The notes below the pieces were generated by a model. That model searched no databases. It worked only from the letters and a program-made list of their open reading frames with translations, and was not told where the DNA came from. Below are positions 14,403 to 26,600 of a stretch of DNA of 64,000 nucleotides, one piece after another. The DNA is from Torymus aiolomorphi (lineage: Eukaryota; Arthropoda; Insecta; Hymenoptera; Torymidae): the NCBI GenBank assembly GCA_036365515.1, contig CM070876.1:96357300-96421299 (forward strand), read 5' to 3'. Each line of letters opens with the position of its first letter. Position 1 is the stretch's first letter. Made by a program: the position numbers and the translations under genes.

Positions 14403-15431
14403 TATCACGATCTGCTGGGGATCAGGGCAAACCGTGGTTGAGAAGACCTACTAACAGTAGCTTCCTCCAAGTGGACAAAATACAATACCTTATCCTATAA
14501 CACATACGCAATTAAACTCAGAAACTACTAATCAAGTGATACAATAATCTTTATTGAAGAAAAACGGTTAATATCCAAATTATACATTTTTATGGGCGCC
14601 AGGTACGAGCGCTAATCGCACCGAATCAAAACTCTCTACCAACTACCAGCTAGTGCAGTTCTCGAGCCGTATCGACTCCGCAATAAATTAATACCTAATG
14701 GCTCGTGCAGCTTCAGCTACAATCGCTCCGAGACTCTACACAATTAACTCGTAATGTGACGAACTTGTAGCCTTAGCTACACGCAATGACGGGCGGGGTA
14801 CTTCTAACACGTTCGAATCGCGAGCGCACACACACGGACATGAGAAACGTCGCGAGGGAAGAAAAGGGCAGGAACTTACGACTGCTATAGGCCAGGTGAG
14901 CTAGACGACACGACTCTCTCTTCAGCTCTCTCTCTTCTCTCCCGGACGGCCGCTTGAGCGGCTGCGACGACGCAGTCACGACGGATCGTCGGCACAGAGG
15001 CCTCTCAGCATCAACCTCGTCCACGGGAACAGCACACACACTAGCGAGGAACGAGGCGCTTCACTTCGGCGCACTTGAGCGAGTGACCATCGTAGACCAA
15101 CCGGCGCGCTGTAACGCTCGTCTCCCTTCCGCAGCGGCGACGGCAACAGCGCAGCAGCACTCCTCTGCTATAGACGGTGGCGACGGCAACCCTGGAGCCT
15201 GCCATGATAGCTGGTTTAGAGAGCCCCGCAAGGCGACGGTGCGCCGAGTCGTCGATTTCGGCTGCTACCTTGCTCCAGCTATAGCTTAGAGGAGATAGGA
15301 AGGGAGGGGCGGACTGGAAGAACTCGGCTTCTCAACAACAATAATACTGGAATGCGTGTGCGCGCATAAAATTCGCGTTCTACACAGGCAACGCTATGTT
15401 TTTTATGTGACGAGCAATCTGCGACGTCATA
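14403..15431 (-). repeat. 3' LTR of the non-autonomous element
   Basis: 1,029 bp, matching 18,731-19,691 closely. It carries about 70 bp (around 15,080-15,150) that the other LTR lacks, so the two LTRs have diverged by an indel as well as substitutions. Its first bases are TATGACG in element orientation, one change from TGTGACG in the other LTR. Confidence 0.85.
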
Positions 15432-15441
15432 ACTCCCCCGC

Positions 15442-16101
15442 ACCAAACTGAAGTAGTCGGTAGACTATCTTTAACGTTTAATATCTCGAATTCTACTAAC
15501 TTAACCTAAGCTAGCCGATCTTAGCTACTGCGGGGTGAAGTGTAAGTATCTCTTGCTCAGCACGGCGGCTCTCCTTCATCTTCTTCTCTGGATTAGGTTC
15601 GATATCTGTGTGAGTATACGCGCTGTTAGTGTATCCCTAACTACAGCGCTACCTGGCCCCTGCCGCAATACAAAACCCAATTTTGACTCGCTCGCTTACG
15701 GACACTCATGCTGCATTCACTCCGGTAAATGACAATATAAAAGTAAACTTTGAAGGAACTCAGCTGGCCGTTCTCCCTATTAAAGCTCTGATGAGCGAGG
15801 CTCTGGCAGTCTTTAATATTCAAGCTGCAGCTACTTTAATACTAATGAGTTGTGCTAGCAACGGATCTTGAGAGAATTTACCGACATCATTACTACCGAG
15901 GCGTGACTTTGTGACTACAACTAATATATAATTTGCCAACAAGAGCTGGAGCACTGAGTACGAACGGATGAGGAATAACCCCCGCACAGTCCAAAGCCGT
16001 TTAACTACTGTGCTATCCTTCCGAAAGCGAACTCTTTTGCGCGGGAGCTGCAACGGCATCTCTCGCCACTCTGAACAGCAATTAGCTATATCAATACTGT
16101 A
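15442..16101 (-). other. Interior 3' of the 500-aa ORF, no recognised gene
   Basis: Between the ORF and the purine tract I see no pol motif. The short frames here (for example 15,820-16,059) have no recognisable domain. Confidence 0.4.
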
Positions 16102-17604
16102 CTATCCACTCGATCTCTGATGGACTTTTCTTTTTTCTTTAGCTAACTTCTCCATTCTATCCTGCTTACGTGAATGAGACTTCAGCTCAACCACTTTGAT
16201 GAAGCTGGTTACGTCTAGACTATAACCTTTACTAATTGACGGCAACTCAGCTTTCGTGAACTCGCCTAATGCTACCTGTGCCTGAAACCTCAGCGTAGGT
16301 GAAGCATTTCTGAACGACAGAAGAGACCATTCATCCGGTGGGGGCGGAGTCATATATGCCTTTTGTTGAACATAAAGAACATTTTTACCTTGTGGGAAGT
16401 ACAACGATTCCTGAAAGAAATCGCCATTGATTCGTTCCGTACTACTGCGAGAATATGGATGAGATTTCCGACTTCCTCTAATTCTCGACTCCTTGGGACA
16501 CGAAAACGTCTCCGAACTTTGCAACCCGTCTGGCAGACCTGTAACGGATTGAATGATCCTTTGAACCTGAATGAACCCTTGTCCTACTCTACATAAACTT
16601 CCGGACATGAATACGGTTGAAGCTGAAAGCTGACTAGAACTCGTACTTGAAACTAGACTTCCAACTATAGCTACCTTTGCATTCGAATCGACATTATTAG
16701 ATATCGGCAAATCGACATCCCCGACGATAATCTGATACGACCAATTTGTTGACTCTAACTTGAATTGAGGAGGCCTCGGCAGACCGACATCTCCACTGAC
16801 CCTCTGAAGTAACAACTCTGGTATAGCGGAAGCAAGCTTACTATTGCGACCAAAATTGTTATTCACAACTTCAGCTACAGCGTTCAATCTAGGAGGCATA
16901 GATTGTCGAGCGTAAACCGTACCTCGCAAATCCACCCTATTTCCCCTCAAACCACAATACTCATCAATCCGATATGGACTTAGAGGAACCCTAGTCGACT
17001 GCTGTTTAGCTTGATGGACCGACTCGCCTTTCCCATGAAAATTCACCGGAACGACTACACTAACTCTCCTATCAGCTGATTTATATGAATCTATAGCTGA
17101 AGCGAACCTACTGTTATCATTTGTTCCGCCGGAAGTTCTCGGCGTCCCGATGTCAATCCGTATTGACGATGAAAAACTTTCGGCTGGTTCACACACCATC
17201 AATTTTATTACCCCATTCTGCGTAACCATCTGCTCTGCCGACGGATGCTTACTACCTGCTGCTTCCTGTAACAAAGCGAAGATCTCCGCGCGAAACATCT
17301 CCATGAGCTCCATTTCCCCGCGAACAGGCTCGGATGCGAAAGCTTGCTCGTCTCGTACCGGATCCCAGACAGCACCGTCCGGTCCGAAACGCGCTCGTAT
17401 CTCATAACGCTTAAGCCTATCTCGCATCGTGAACTTGTCTGTCACGATATTCAATTTGAGCTGATGGCCCCTCATAAAAACTTCGCCATCACTCATTTGA
17501 TTAATTTCGTGAAGTACCGCTTGCGCTCCATCCTCTGGATCAGCGCACCTCCAATCTTCACCAAGCCGCTCGACAAATGGAAACCCGAAGTTACTATTAT
17601 CCAT
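16102..17604 (-). CDS. 500-aa ORF of the non-autonomous LTR element, possibly gag-like
   Basis: A single uninterrupted ORF from the ATG at 17,604 to the stop at 16,102, in the interior of the LTR element. I recognise no catalytic motif, zinc knuckle or membrane segment. The N-terminal third is acidic (VRGEMELMEMFRAEIFALLQ suggests a helix). The middle is Ser/Val-rich. The C-terminus is strongly basic (HSRKQDRMEKLAKEKRK), as in nucleic-acid-binding tails of retroelement proteins. By position it replaces gag, so a structural role in particle formation or RNA binding is the best guess. That it remains open over 500 codons while pol is absent suggests recent activity or selection. Family not identified. 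Confidence 0.6.
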   Translation of the reverse strand: MDNSNFGFPFVERLGEDWRCADPEDGAQAVLHEINQMSDGEVFMRGHQLKLNIVTDKFTMRDRLKRYEIRARFGPDGAVWDPVRDEQAFASEPVRGEMELMEMFRAEIFALLQEAAGSKHPSAEQMVTQNGVIKLMVCEPAESFSSSIRIDIGTPRTSGGTNDNSRFASAIDSYKSADRRVSVVVPVNFHGKGESVHQAKQQSTRVPLSPYRIDEYCGLRGNRVDLRGTVYARQSMPPRLNAVAEVVNNNFGRNSKLASAIPELLLQRVSGDVGLPRPPQFKLESTNWSYQIIVGDVDLPISNNVDSNAKVAIVGSLVSSTSSSQLSASTVFMSGSLCRVGQGFIQVQRIIQSVTGLPDGLQSSETFSCPKESRIRGSRKSHPYSRSSTERINGDFFQESLYFPQGKNVLYVQQKAYMTPPPPDEWSLLSFRNASPTLRFQAQVALGEFTKAELPSISKGYSLDVTSFIKVVELKSHSRKQDRMEKLAKEKRKVHQRSSG

Positions 17605-18730
17605 TATCTACGCGCAATCTTGACTAGCCTCTGCTCAATAGCTCTGGGTGTGCATTAATATTCAGCTAAAAGCCGAAGTGAGTTACTAATTTAGCGCTAC
17701 TATTAAAACCCTTAAATTAAGTAAGCCATACATTAAGCAATATAATAAAAAAATAAGCGTAGCAAACTCAATCTGATTTTACCCAAGCTGAGCGAGCAGG
17801 AGCTATGAGACGAGATAGTCCAGAATTTCGGCAAACCCTAAACACTCTAACGTCGTAACCCGGACTAAGAAATTTGCTAAAATGCCCTTGAGTTTGTACT
17901 ACTCTAAGCTTCGCAAAATTATGACGACTCAAGCAGACAAAACAAGCTCGTTCAATTCTGCACTCCAATTCGAGTAAGAAAATTCTACAGTGCGACGACA
18001 GAAATTTTCAACAAATGGATACAATACCCCGAGCGAAATATTTACACAGAAAGAACGCTCGAAATCAAAAGCAAAATGTTCACACTACGACGAGAAGAAC
18101 TTTTAGATAATTGCTTGAGCTAGCTAGCCGAATACCAAAACAAATTGCTCCGGCAGCTAATGTAAACAAGACGCCGTGGCCTTGAAATTCTAAACTATGC
18201 AATGGTGACCTAACCGAAAAGGAATTCTACGGTCTGGCTGGACTTTAGAAAACTCGAAATCTAAGCACAAATTCAAATTCAACTTGTGACGTGATTCGTA
18301 CCAAACTGCCTATTATGTGAACGACAAAAATTCCTTGCACCACAACTCTGAATTTTGGACGTGAGGCGTACGTAATCACGCACATACAAGATCTCTTCTG
18401 CTCAAGCTACAGCCCACGCGAATTCTTCACGACGGAAAATCCTGAACGCACGGCTGTTACACAAAATACCAATTTCAATAATCTCTCGATACGCAAGGAT
18501 TATTAAAATAACAAACCACAATGACTCATTCAAGCCTCTGGCCAGCACAAATCAAAGAAAATGCAACTCTACAAAAGAACACACGGTTGCGAATTTCAGA
18601 ACAAAATGGCTGCCATAGCACTACTCTCGCAGTTTTCCCCCCCGTGTGTGCGCACCGCAATGACGAAACGACGCGAACCCTAATTCACTACGCCACGGCC
18701 TTTCCGTGGCCCCACGTTGGCTGCGCCACT
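17605..18730 (-). other. 5' leader of the non-autonomous LTR element
   Basis: 1.1 kb between the primer-binding site and the ORF start. No coding sequence is evident. A long leader of this type is expected to carry RNA packaging and dimerisation signals, but none can be identified by eye. Confidence 0.4.
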
Positions 18731-19691
18731 TATCACGATCTGCTGGGGATCAGGGCAAACCGTGGTTGAGAAGACCTACTAACAGTAGTCTTCCTCCAAG
18801 TGGACAAAATACAATAGCTTATCCCATAACACATACGCAATTAAACTCAGAAACTACTAATCAAGTGATAGAATAATCTTTATTAAAGAAAAACGGTTAA
18901 TATCCAAATTATACATTTTTATGGGCGCCAGGTACGAGCGCTAATAGCACCGAATCAAAACTCTTTACCAACTACCAGCTAGCGCAATTACTCGAGCCGT
19001 ATCGACTCCGCAACAAATTAATACCTAATGGCTCGTGCAGCTTCAGCTACAATCGCTCCGAGACTCTACACAATTCACTCGTAATGTGACGTACTTGTAG
19101 CCTTAGCTACACGCAATGACGGGCGGGGTACTTCTAACACGTTCGAATCGTGAGCGCACATACACGGACATGAGGAACGTCGCGAGGGAGGAAAAGGGCA
19201 AGAACTTACGACTGCTATAGGCCAGGTGAGCTCGACGACGCGACTCTCTCTTCAGCTCTCTCTCTTCTCTCCCGGACGGCTGCTGGAGCGGCTGCGACGA
19301 CGCAGTCACGATGGATCGTCGATGCAGAGGCCTCTCAGCATCAACCTCGTCCACGGGGACAGCACACACACTAGCGAGGAACGAGGCGCTTCACTTCGGC
19401 GCACTTGAGCGCAGCAGCACTCCTCTGCTATAGACGGTGGCGACGGCAACCCTGGAGCCTGCCATGATAGCTGGTTGAGAGAGTCCCGCAAGGCGACGGT
19501 GCGCCGAGTCGTCGATTTCGGCTGCTACCCTGCTCCAGCTATAGCTTAGAGGAGATAGGAAGGGAGGGGCGGATTGGAAGGACTCGGCTTCTCAACAACA
19601 ATAATACTGGAATGCGTGTGCGCGCATAAAATTCGCGTTCTACACAGACAACACTATGTTTTTTATGTGACGAGCAATCTACCACGTCACA
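18731..19691 (-). repeat. 5' LTR of the non-autonomous element
   Basis: 961 bp, direct repeat of 14,403-15,431. In element orientation it starts TGTGACG and ends CGTGATA and is followed by the primer-binding site. Confidence 0.85.
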
Positions 19692-19999
19692 ACCTATTTC
19701 GTTGTCAAATATAACGCGGGTTCAGTTTACTTGCGGATATTTAATAAGTAGATTAACAATAGGCACGAGGATGGTTATAATCCAAAAATCGTTTGAAGAT
19801 TTTCGTCGGATTGAATAAATTTTACTAAATATTTTTTACGCAAGTTAATTTTATTCATTTTAATTTATTTGACATGCTTTTAATGTAAAAATGGAATAAC
19901 AAAATATTTACTAGTTTTATTTTTCTACATATTAAACGATAGTAAAAGCATTTTATTTTTTAACGAATCTGCGGTGATTAGTATTTTTTCGTTCGTTTT

Positions 20000-22830
20000 A
20001 GAAACTTGAAATATATATTTAATTCAAATGATTGTATTGAATACTAATACGCATTTTTAATTGTAATAAATATATTTTATTCTTATTGTTTATTTTGCAA
20101 AACATTTTTCTAACAACAAGAGTCTTATTCCTCGTGTATCTCGCTGTTCCTCGTATATGTAGATATACTAACCCATATTATTCTTGTTCTTTATATCTGT
20201 TCCTCAGTGCTTTGCGAAGGCCCTATATCGCCAACACTCCCTCCCTTCATGTTGCCTCTATAAAGTTATTGGAGTCTGAAACAGATAAGAAAATTTCTCC
20301 GACTCTGAATATTTCAAATATAATTTACAATATTTATTCTCTGAGTTATGAGTAAGATTCTTTTTCTGATTTCTCTTTCTCTGAGTTTTCTGTGAATTTC
20401 TGAAACACTTACGTTGAAAATTTTTAACTTGTGTCATCCGTCAATCTGAGTGCATTTCAAAGCGGACATGTTGTCGCACCACAAAGTTATAGGATATGAG
20501 GGTTTTCCTGTAATATTTCTGATTGCCTTATATAGCGAGATCACCTCCTGGCATGATTCGCTCATTGCCAGATATTCAGCCTGAATGGTTGATAGAGTTA
20601 TCTAACTTTGTGGCTTCTCCAGCTTATTGTGTATCCGTAAAACTTTATTATGTATCCGCATGTGGAAGTTGAATCTTCACAGTGTCTGAAGCTAATTCTG
20701 AACTTACCTGTTAAATTTGCATTAGCTTGATTTTCTCTGTTCTCTGATCTCTTGATCTGTCATATGGGGTGTGTCGGTTATTTTTCCCTCTATGGCTATT
20801 TTTGTCTCTGAACAAACATCTACCTTTGCCTTTACCTTTATTATTATTGAGATTACTCTGATTATTATACCTTTGAGCTTTGTTGGGACACGAGTCTCCT
20901 TTCTTTCCCCTCACCTCGTTTTATACATAACAATACCAAGAGTTAAACTTGACTAAGGAACACTCTGAAGCCCAGTGTCCGGCAAATTTGTTGTATCTGT
21001 GGCATTTGTTGAACCAATCTATGGTACCCTTATCGCTCTCGCTGCTCTGACGACTTTGGTGACTCTGATGTCTTTGTTGACTCTGGTTAATTTTCACCTC
21101 TAGATCTGTTTCAGTCTGTGCTTTCACCTGTAATGAGCAATTAATCATATCTTCTTTCGTCATTTCTGAGCCCGAATGGCTTTTGTCCGAATGATAGTGT
21201 CACACACTGCATTATAAAAAGCGGCTCTTAGTTTTGCTTCTGATAATGGTATTTTCGTATTACAGGTGTCATACTCTTTAATTATATCATTAAACCGATA
21301 ACAAAATTCTATTATTTTCTCTTTACTACTCTGTTTAATTTTGTACAGTTTTTGTCTCACGATTATATGCGTCATGTCGTCTCTGAATTTATTTTGATTC
21401 TTTATATACTCTATAAATTCATACTCTGATAACTCTGAGTGCAACTGATCTAACCATACATTAAGATCATTTTTGTTATTTAAGGTAAAATTCCTTTTCA
21501 TGTGAATTTTACCATGGTTTGATTCTACTTTTTTTTAAATTTTGCCATTGTTATATTTATTTGATTTGTGTTCTCTGAATTATTTATCTCCTTTAATTGC
21601 TCTGGAAGAGTTTTCGTCTCGGTCAAGCAAGTCATGCTGACCCGCAGCTGTTCTTCTTCCTTCTTTTGTCTAAGAGATTGTCAGCTAGGCTTGCTAGCAG
21701 CTCTGATGTCTTCTCCTGCTGTTTTTTCATTTTTTTCATTGCATCGGTGTTATTACTTATGGCACCGGTGAGAAAGTGCAGTGCCAGTTCCAAGTCGACC
21801 TATTTAACATTCTCTGATTTTGACTCTGGAATTTTATTTTATTATTGAAAAGAGGGCAGGAGAAAGAAATGAAAAATGTTTGGTCTTAAAAAAGGGCGCA
21901 TATGTTTGCATTCTTTCGTAAACATATACGTATCATGGATCCATATTCTGATCTCTGAATTATATGTAAAATATAATCTGCTCTTTTCTCTGTTATTTAT
22001 TTTATAGATAATTTTATTTTTGTATATGTGTGTTAAAAACATATTTGAATTTGTTGGTTTCAGTTTACCTAATGATTTCTCTGAACTCTGATCACCTGAC
22101 TCTGAATCTTTCCTTTTAGTTGTTGTTTCACCCTTTTTCTCTGTTGTTACTTCGGTGATTGCCTTGTCTCCGTCCATTTCTCTGAATTTGCTCTGAGCCT
22201 GCCAAACATTTACTCTTTACTCTATTTATATACACATGAATATTAATCACACAGCAAATTAATATTCCGATCCTTTTGCCCTAATGCATCCTGTACTCAT
22301 GTGCTCCCTCCCAAACCGATTAGTCGCACGTTGATTTTATCGTTACTAATGGGTGGGGGTGATCGCACACACGTTAGAAAACTTATCACCGGCAGGTAAT
22401 TTCACTCTTGAATTCTCTCTATATGCATGCAATCAGATTTTTATGTTTCTATCGTCGCGCACTTTTCTTTCTCTGAACATTTTTTTTTACGTTCGTGAGT
22501 AGCCTCTAATTCCTGAATTTTTTAACTGAAAACACTCCCGTTCACGGTAAGCAGTTTCACTCGCGAACTTTCTTTTATGCCCGACGCGGTGTTTTTCTCT
22601 GGCACACTCTTAAAAAACTGTTATACTGACTCTGGAACTCGTAAACTGGCCCCTCAAAACCTCTCTGTTAAAAAAGACTTTTCGGAAGTTCTCTGGAACT
22701 CTGACCTCTTCCTGGAGCACGTCCACCTTCAACAAAAGCGTGAGCTGGGCCGATAACCTGTTGGATTGTTGCTCGTTCAATAAAAACACTAACAAGTACA
22801 CAAAACTAATCTTTATTATAAGCACTCTGA
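20000..22830 (-). mobile_element. Relic copia-type LTR element with large internal deletion
   Basis: On the minus strand a gag-like segment (21,160-21,501) and a zinc-knuckle-like segment (about 20,960-21,160, with CHRYNKFAGHWASEC) lie upstream of a short RNase H remnant at about 20,430-20,612. The remnant retains AEYLAMSESCQE and CDNMSAL, the usual copia RNase H signatures. A purine tract GAAGGGAGGGAG followed by TGTTGGCG (LTR start at 20,236) marks the 3' LTR. Protease, integrase and reverse transcriptase are gone. The whole stretch is unusually rich in the hexamer CTCTGA (see findings). The 5' LTR and outer ends were not found. Confidence 0.65.
21160..21501 (-). pseudogene. copia gag fragment
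   Basis: A 113-codon frame from ATG 21,501 resembles the central domain of copia gag (UBN2-type): LNVWLDQLHSEL, then KIIEFCYRFNDIIKEYD. It is followed in another frame (20,921-21,163) by a Gln/Ser/His-rich linker and a CCHC-like cluster (C-x3-H spacing altered), the RNA-binding knuckle. The frame change between the two parts and the missing pol make this a relic. Confidence 0.6.
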
Positions 22831-23248
22831 ATACAATCTGAAATAGAATTTAGATTCAATACAATAAAGGTATGATGAGTACTCCGCTCTAAACAAAGTC
22901 TCTCGAGAGAATGAGAATGTGGCGAGCGGCGAGCAACGGCTTCGCGGCACTCTCCCGCAGTAAAATAATTACAGAGTAGATCACGTTCCATTTATAATCT
23001 GGAAGATGAAGCTGTCAATATGCGCGTATCAGGAAGTCCTTCACTTAAGGTTGCCCATTGTAATTCACCCTGTTGAGTTTTGTCAAAGTTGCTTTTTCTT
23101 AAAGTTCTCCTGCCTTATGATGCTCATATTAATAGCCATATTGAGAGTCCATTATAACTTCTAACCGATGCTGAATAACTTTACTTTGAAAAAAAAATGG
23201 TTTAGTAAATAACGCTCCTTATATTAGATTTGAATAATCGGTTTTTAT
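22831..23248. other. Spacer, no gene seen
   Basis: Short stretch between the relic copia and the intact copia. I see nothing beyond possible remnants of the former's 5' region near 22,770-22,990. Confidence 0.4.
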
Positions 23249-23253
23249 ACCAC

Positions 23254-23508
23254 TGTTAGAATATGAGTACATTTATATAAGTGAGATGGGAGATGCACGC
23301 GCAGCGCCATCACGCGGTTAAGAGCAAGCGAGCTAGCGAGAGCGAGCGGGAGCGCTCTCTCGTCCGCCGTCCTCCGCGTGTAGCGGTTGTAAGAGAGAGA
23401 GCTGTACACAGAGTCAAGTAATAAAGTTCACTGCATGTTACTGTTCACGTGTGTGTGTGTGTGCTTATTGAAAGAAGCCCTGTCCCATCCATACCTCAAA
23501 TATTAACA
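23254..23508 (+). repeat. copia 5' LTR
   Basis: 255 bp, TG...CA ends. It contains a (GT)7 tract near 23,450 and an AATAAA-containing stretch (AAGTAATAAAGTTC) near 23,420 that may serve as the polyadenylation signal in the 3' copy. Confidence 0.97.
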
Positions 23509-23639
23509 TGGTAGCGGAGCGCCGTGGTTGTTGTTTTATTATCCTCTACATGCACTCTCGAGTCATGTAGGGATAATCTAAAAGTGAAAAAGTGCTTTTG
23601 AGTTGAGCGCGTGGTAAGCGCAAGAACAAAGAAAAACGC

Positions 23640-26600
23640 ATGAGCGTAAAGACAAAGCCTCGGGAAGTAAAAAGTGAAAAGTCAAGTGAAACTGAAAGTG
23701 AAGAAGAGTTTTTTGATACAGAAATTAAGGAAGTTAAAAAGGAAATTCCTGTTGAAAGCGAGATGGCATCGGAGAATAAAGGATTCACGTTACAAGTATT
23801 TGATGGGACACACTATGATAAATGGAAGTATAAGTTGAAATTGTTCTTGGAATTTAAAGAGTGCAATGAAGTTATAGAAAATGATACAAGACCGACAACG
23901 ATAACAGAAGTTGAGTGGAAGAAAAAAGAGATAAAAGCAAAAAATTATATAGTGAACAGTATGACGAATACGCAATTGGAATTGATTATTTCAGAAGAAA
24001 CTGCAAAGAAAATGGTTGCTAAGTTGGATGAAAATTACTTAATTAAAAGTAGTGCTGTGAAATTATTATGTAAAAGAAGACTGCTTGATTTGAAAATGGA
24101 AGAAAGTGAGAACCCGACAGACTTTTATAATAATTTTGAGAAATTGGTGAATGAATTAAAAAATGCAGGAGAAAACGTGACAAAAGAAGATAAATTGAAT
24201 TACTTCTTATTAACGCTACCAGAAAGTATGTCACACATGGTCGATATTGTGGACGCATTAGCTGAAAAGGACAAAACAGTGGAATTTGTGAAATCGAAAC
24301 TGGAATTTGAATTTAAGAAAAGACATGGTGAAAGTGAAAATTCAAAATCAAACGCGTTTACGTTTGAAAAGAACAAACACCAGGACAAAAGGACATGTTA
24401 TGTATGTGGAAATACAGGGCATATACAGTACGATTGCCCGAATAAAAACATTTCGTGGAATCAAGGAACGCCGCAGCAAGGAGGCGGCAGAGGAAGCCGT
24501 GCGCCACACAGAGGAGGGGGCAACGGCAGAGGCTACACACAGCAGCGAGGAACGAGTTCAAACCGGCGTGGAAGGAGCGGTTACCGACAGCGCGGCCGAG
24601 GCGCGCGAGGCAATGATGACAACAGTGGAGGTCATCAGAGCGCGGAGAATAAGACAGCGTTCAACACGTCAATAGAAATAAGGTCTGCGAATATAGGAAA
24701 TGGTAATGTAAATGAGAACAAAGTAGAGTGGATTTTAGATAGCGGGTGTACAGACCACGTGATTAATAACGAAAGTTATTTTAGTGACGCGATTATATTG
24801 AAAGAGCCTATAAATGTTAAAGTAGGTGACGGAAGAATTTTGAAAGCGACAAAAGTTGGTCATGTAATTAGTAAATTCAAAACACTTAACGAAGAGACAG
24901 AAATTGAATTAAAAAATGTATTTTACGTGAAAGATATGGATAGAAATTTAATAAGTTTTGCTAAAGTGACGGATAATCATAAAGTAGTATCTATCGGAGA
25001 TAGTTCGAAAATATATAATAGAAATAATAAATTGATTGCTATAGCTTGGAAAAAAGATAGAATTTATAAAATGACAAGTTATTTAGAAAAGAATATAGAA
25101 TCAAATTTAATAAGAAAAGATAATGGAAAAATTTCTTTAAAAGAGAAGTGGCATAGAACTTTAGGACACGTCAACTTTAATTATTTGAATACTATGTGTA
25201 AAAATCATGTATTGGAAGGTTTGCCAAATGAAGTAGAGTCTGATTATTTTAAGTGTGCTACATGTATTATGAATAAAATGCACAACATTCCATTTGATAA
25301 TAATAGAAAAAGAGCGAAAGATATATTAGAAATAGTACACACAGATTTGAATGGGCCACACAATACAGTAGGTTATAAAGGAGAAAAGTATTTCTTAACC
25401 TTTATTGATGATTTTAGTAAATTAGCAAAAATTTATGCAATTAAGTCTAAAGACGAAGTTTATGATCGTTTTATTGAGTATATAAATTTAGTTGAGAATA
25501 AGACTGGGAAGAAAATAAAGAAATTAAGATGTGATAATGGCACTGAATATTTGAATAGAGATATGTATAGGTTATTTAGAAATAAGGGAATCGAGGTAGA
25601 ACCATGTCCACCTTATGTACACGAGTTAAATGGTACCGCTGAGAGGTACAATAGGACGATTATGGACAGTGCTAGGTGCTTATTAGCAGAATCTAAATTA
25701 GAAAAAAGGTACTGGCCAGAAGTAGTTTGTGCCGTGGCATATCTTAAGAATAGAACAATTGCAAACACATTAGTAAAAAACAAATCTCCTTATGAGATAT
25801 TTTTCAATGAAAAGCCAGATGCAAAGTATTTGAAATTATACGGGAGTAAAGTATTTGTTAGAGTACCTGAGAGTAAAAGAAATTCGAAATGGGATAAAAA
25901 AGCTGATTTAGGAATTTTGATAGGTTATGATGTAGTAGGTTACAGAGTTTTGATAGGAAAGAGAGTCATTGTTGCTAGACACGTTGATGTTATAGAAGAA
26001 GATATAAAATGCATTGGATTTGATGATATTGATGAAGGAAATGGAAACAATAATGACTTAATCCTTCCGCCTACTTCGACTCTCGAGTCAAGTAGGGGAA
26101 GTAAAACTAATTCGGAAACACAAGCTATAAAAGAAAATGAAAATGAAAACTGTAAACAAGGGTTTAATGAAAATTTAGAAAATGTTGAAAAAGAAGTACC
26201 TGATTTAAGAAGGTCACAAAGAACGATTAAAAAGCCTAGTAGATTTGATGATAGTTATGTGTACAGTGGTTGTATATATGTAAATTATTGTAGTGCCGAT
26301 AGTCCAGTAAACTTTAAAGAGGCTATTGAAAGTCATGAGTCTAGATTTTGGCAAGATGCTATGAATAAAGAGATGAATAGTTTAAAGAAAAATAAAACTT
26401 GGCAATTAGTTGAAAAACCTAAGAACGAAAAGGTATTAGATTTAAAGTGGGTCTATACTAAGAAAAGCGAAAATATGTATAAAGCGAGAATTGTAGTACG
26501 AGGATACCAACAAACAGATGTATTAGACGATATTTATTCACCTGTAGCGAAAACACAAACGTTAAAAGTATTGTTATCGTATTGTTGCCAAAACGGATTG

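Larger units (their letters stand above)
14403..19691 (-). mobile_element. Non-autonomous LTR retrotransposon, minus strand
   Basis: Two direct repeats of about 1 kb flank a 3.3-kb interior. A 4-bp duplication ACCT lies at 14,399-14,402 and 19,692-19,695. In element orientation the LTR begins TGTGACG (right copy) and ends CGTGATA. Two bases after the 5' LTR is TGGCGCAGCCAACGTGGG (18,711-18,728 on the minus strand), a plausible tRNA primer site. A purine tract GCGGGGGAG precedes the 3' LTR at about 15,433-15,441. The interior has one long ORF and no reverse transcriptase, RNase H or integrase in any frame. It would depend on another element's enzymes. Confidence 0.85.
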
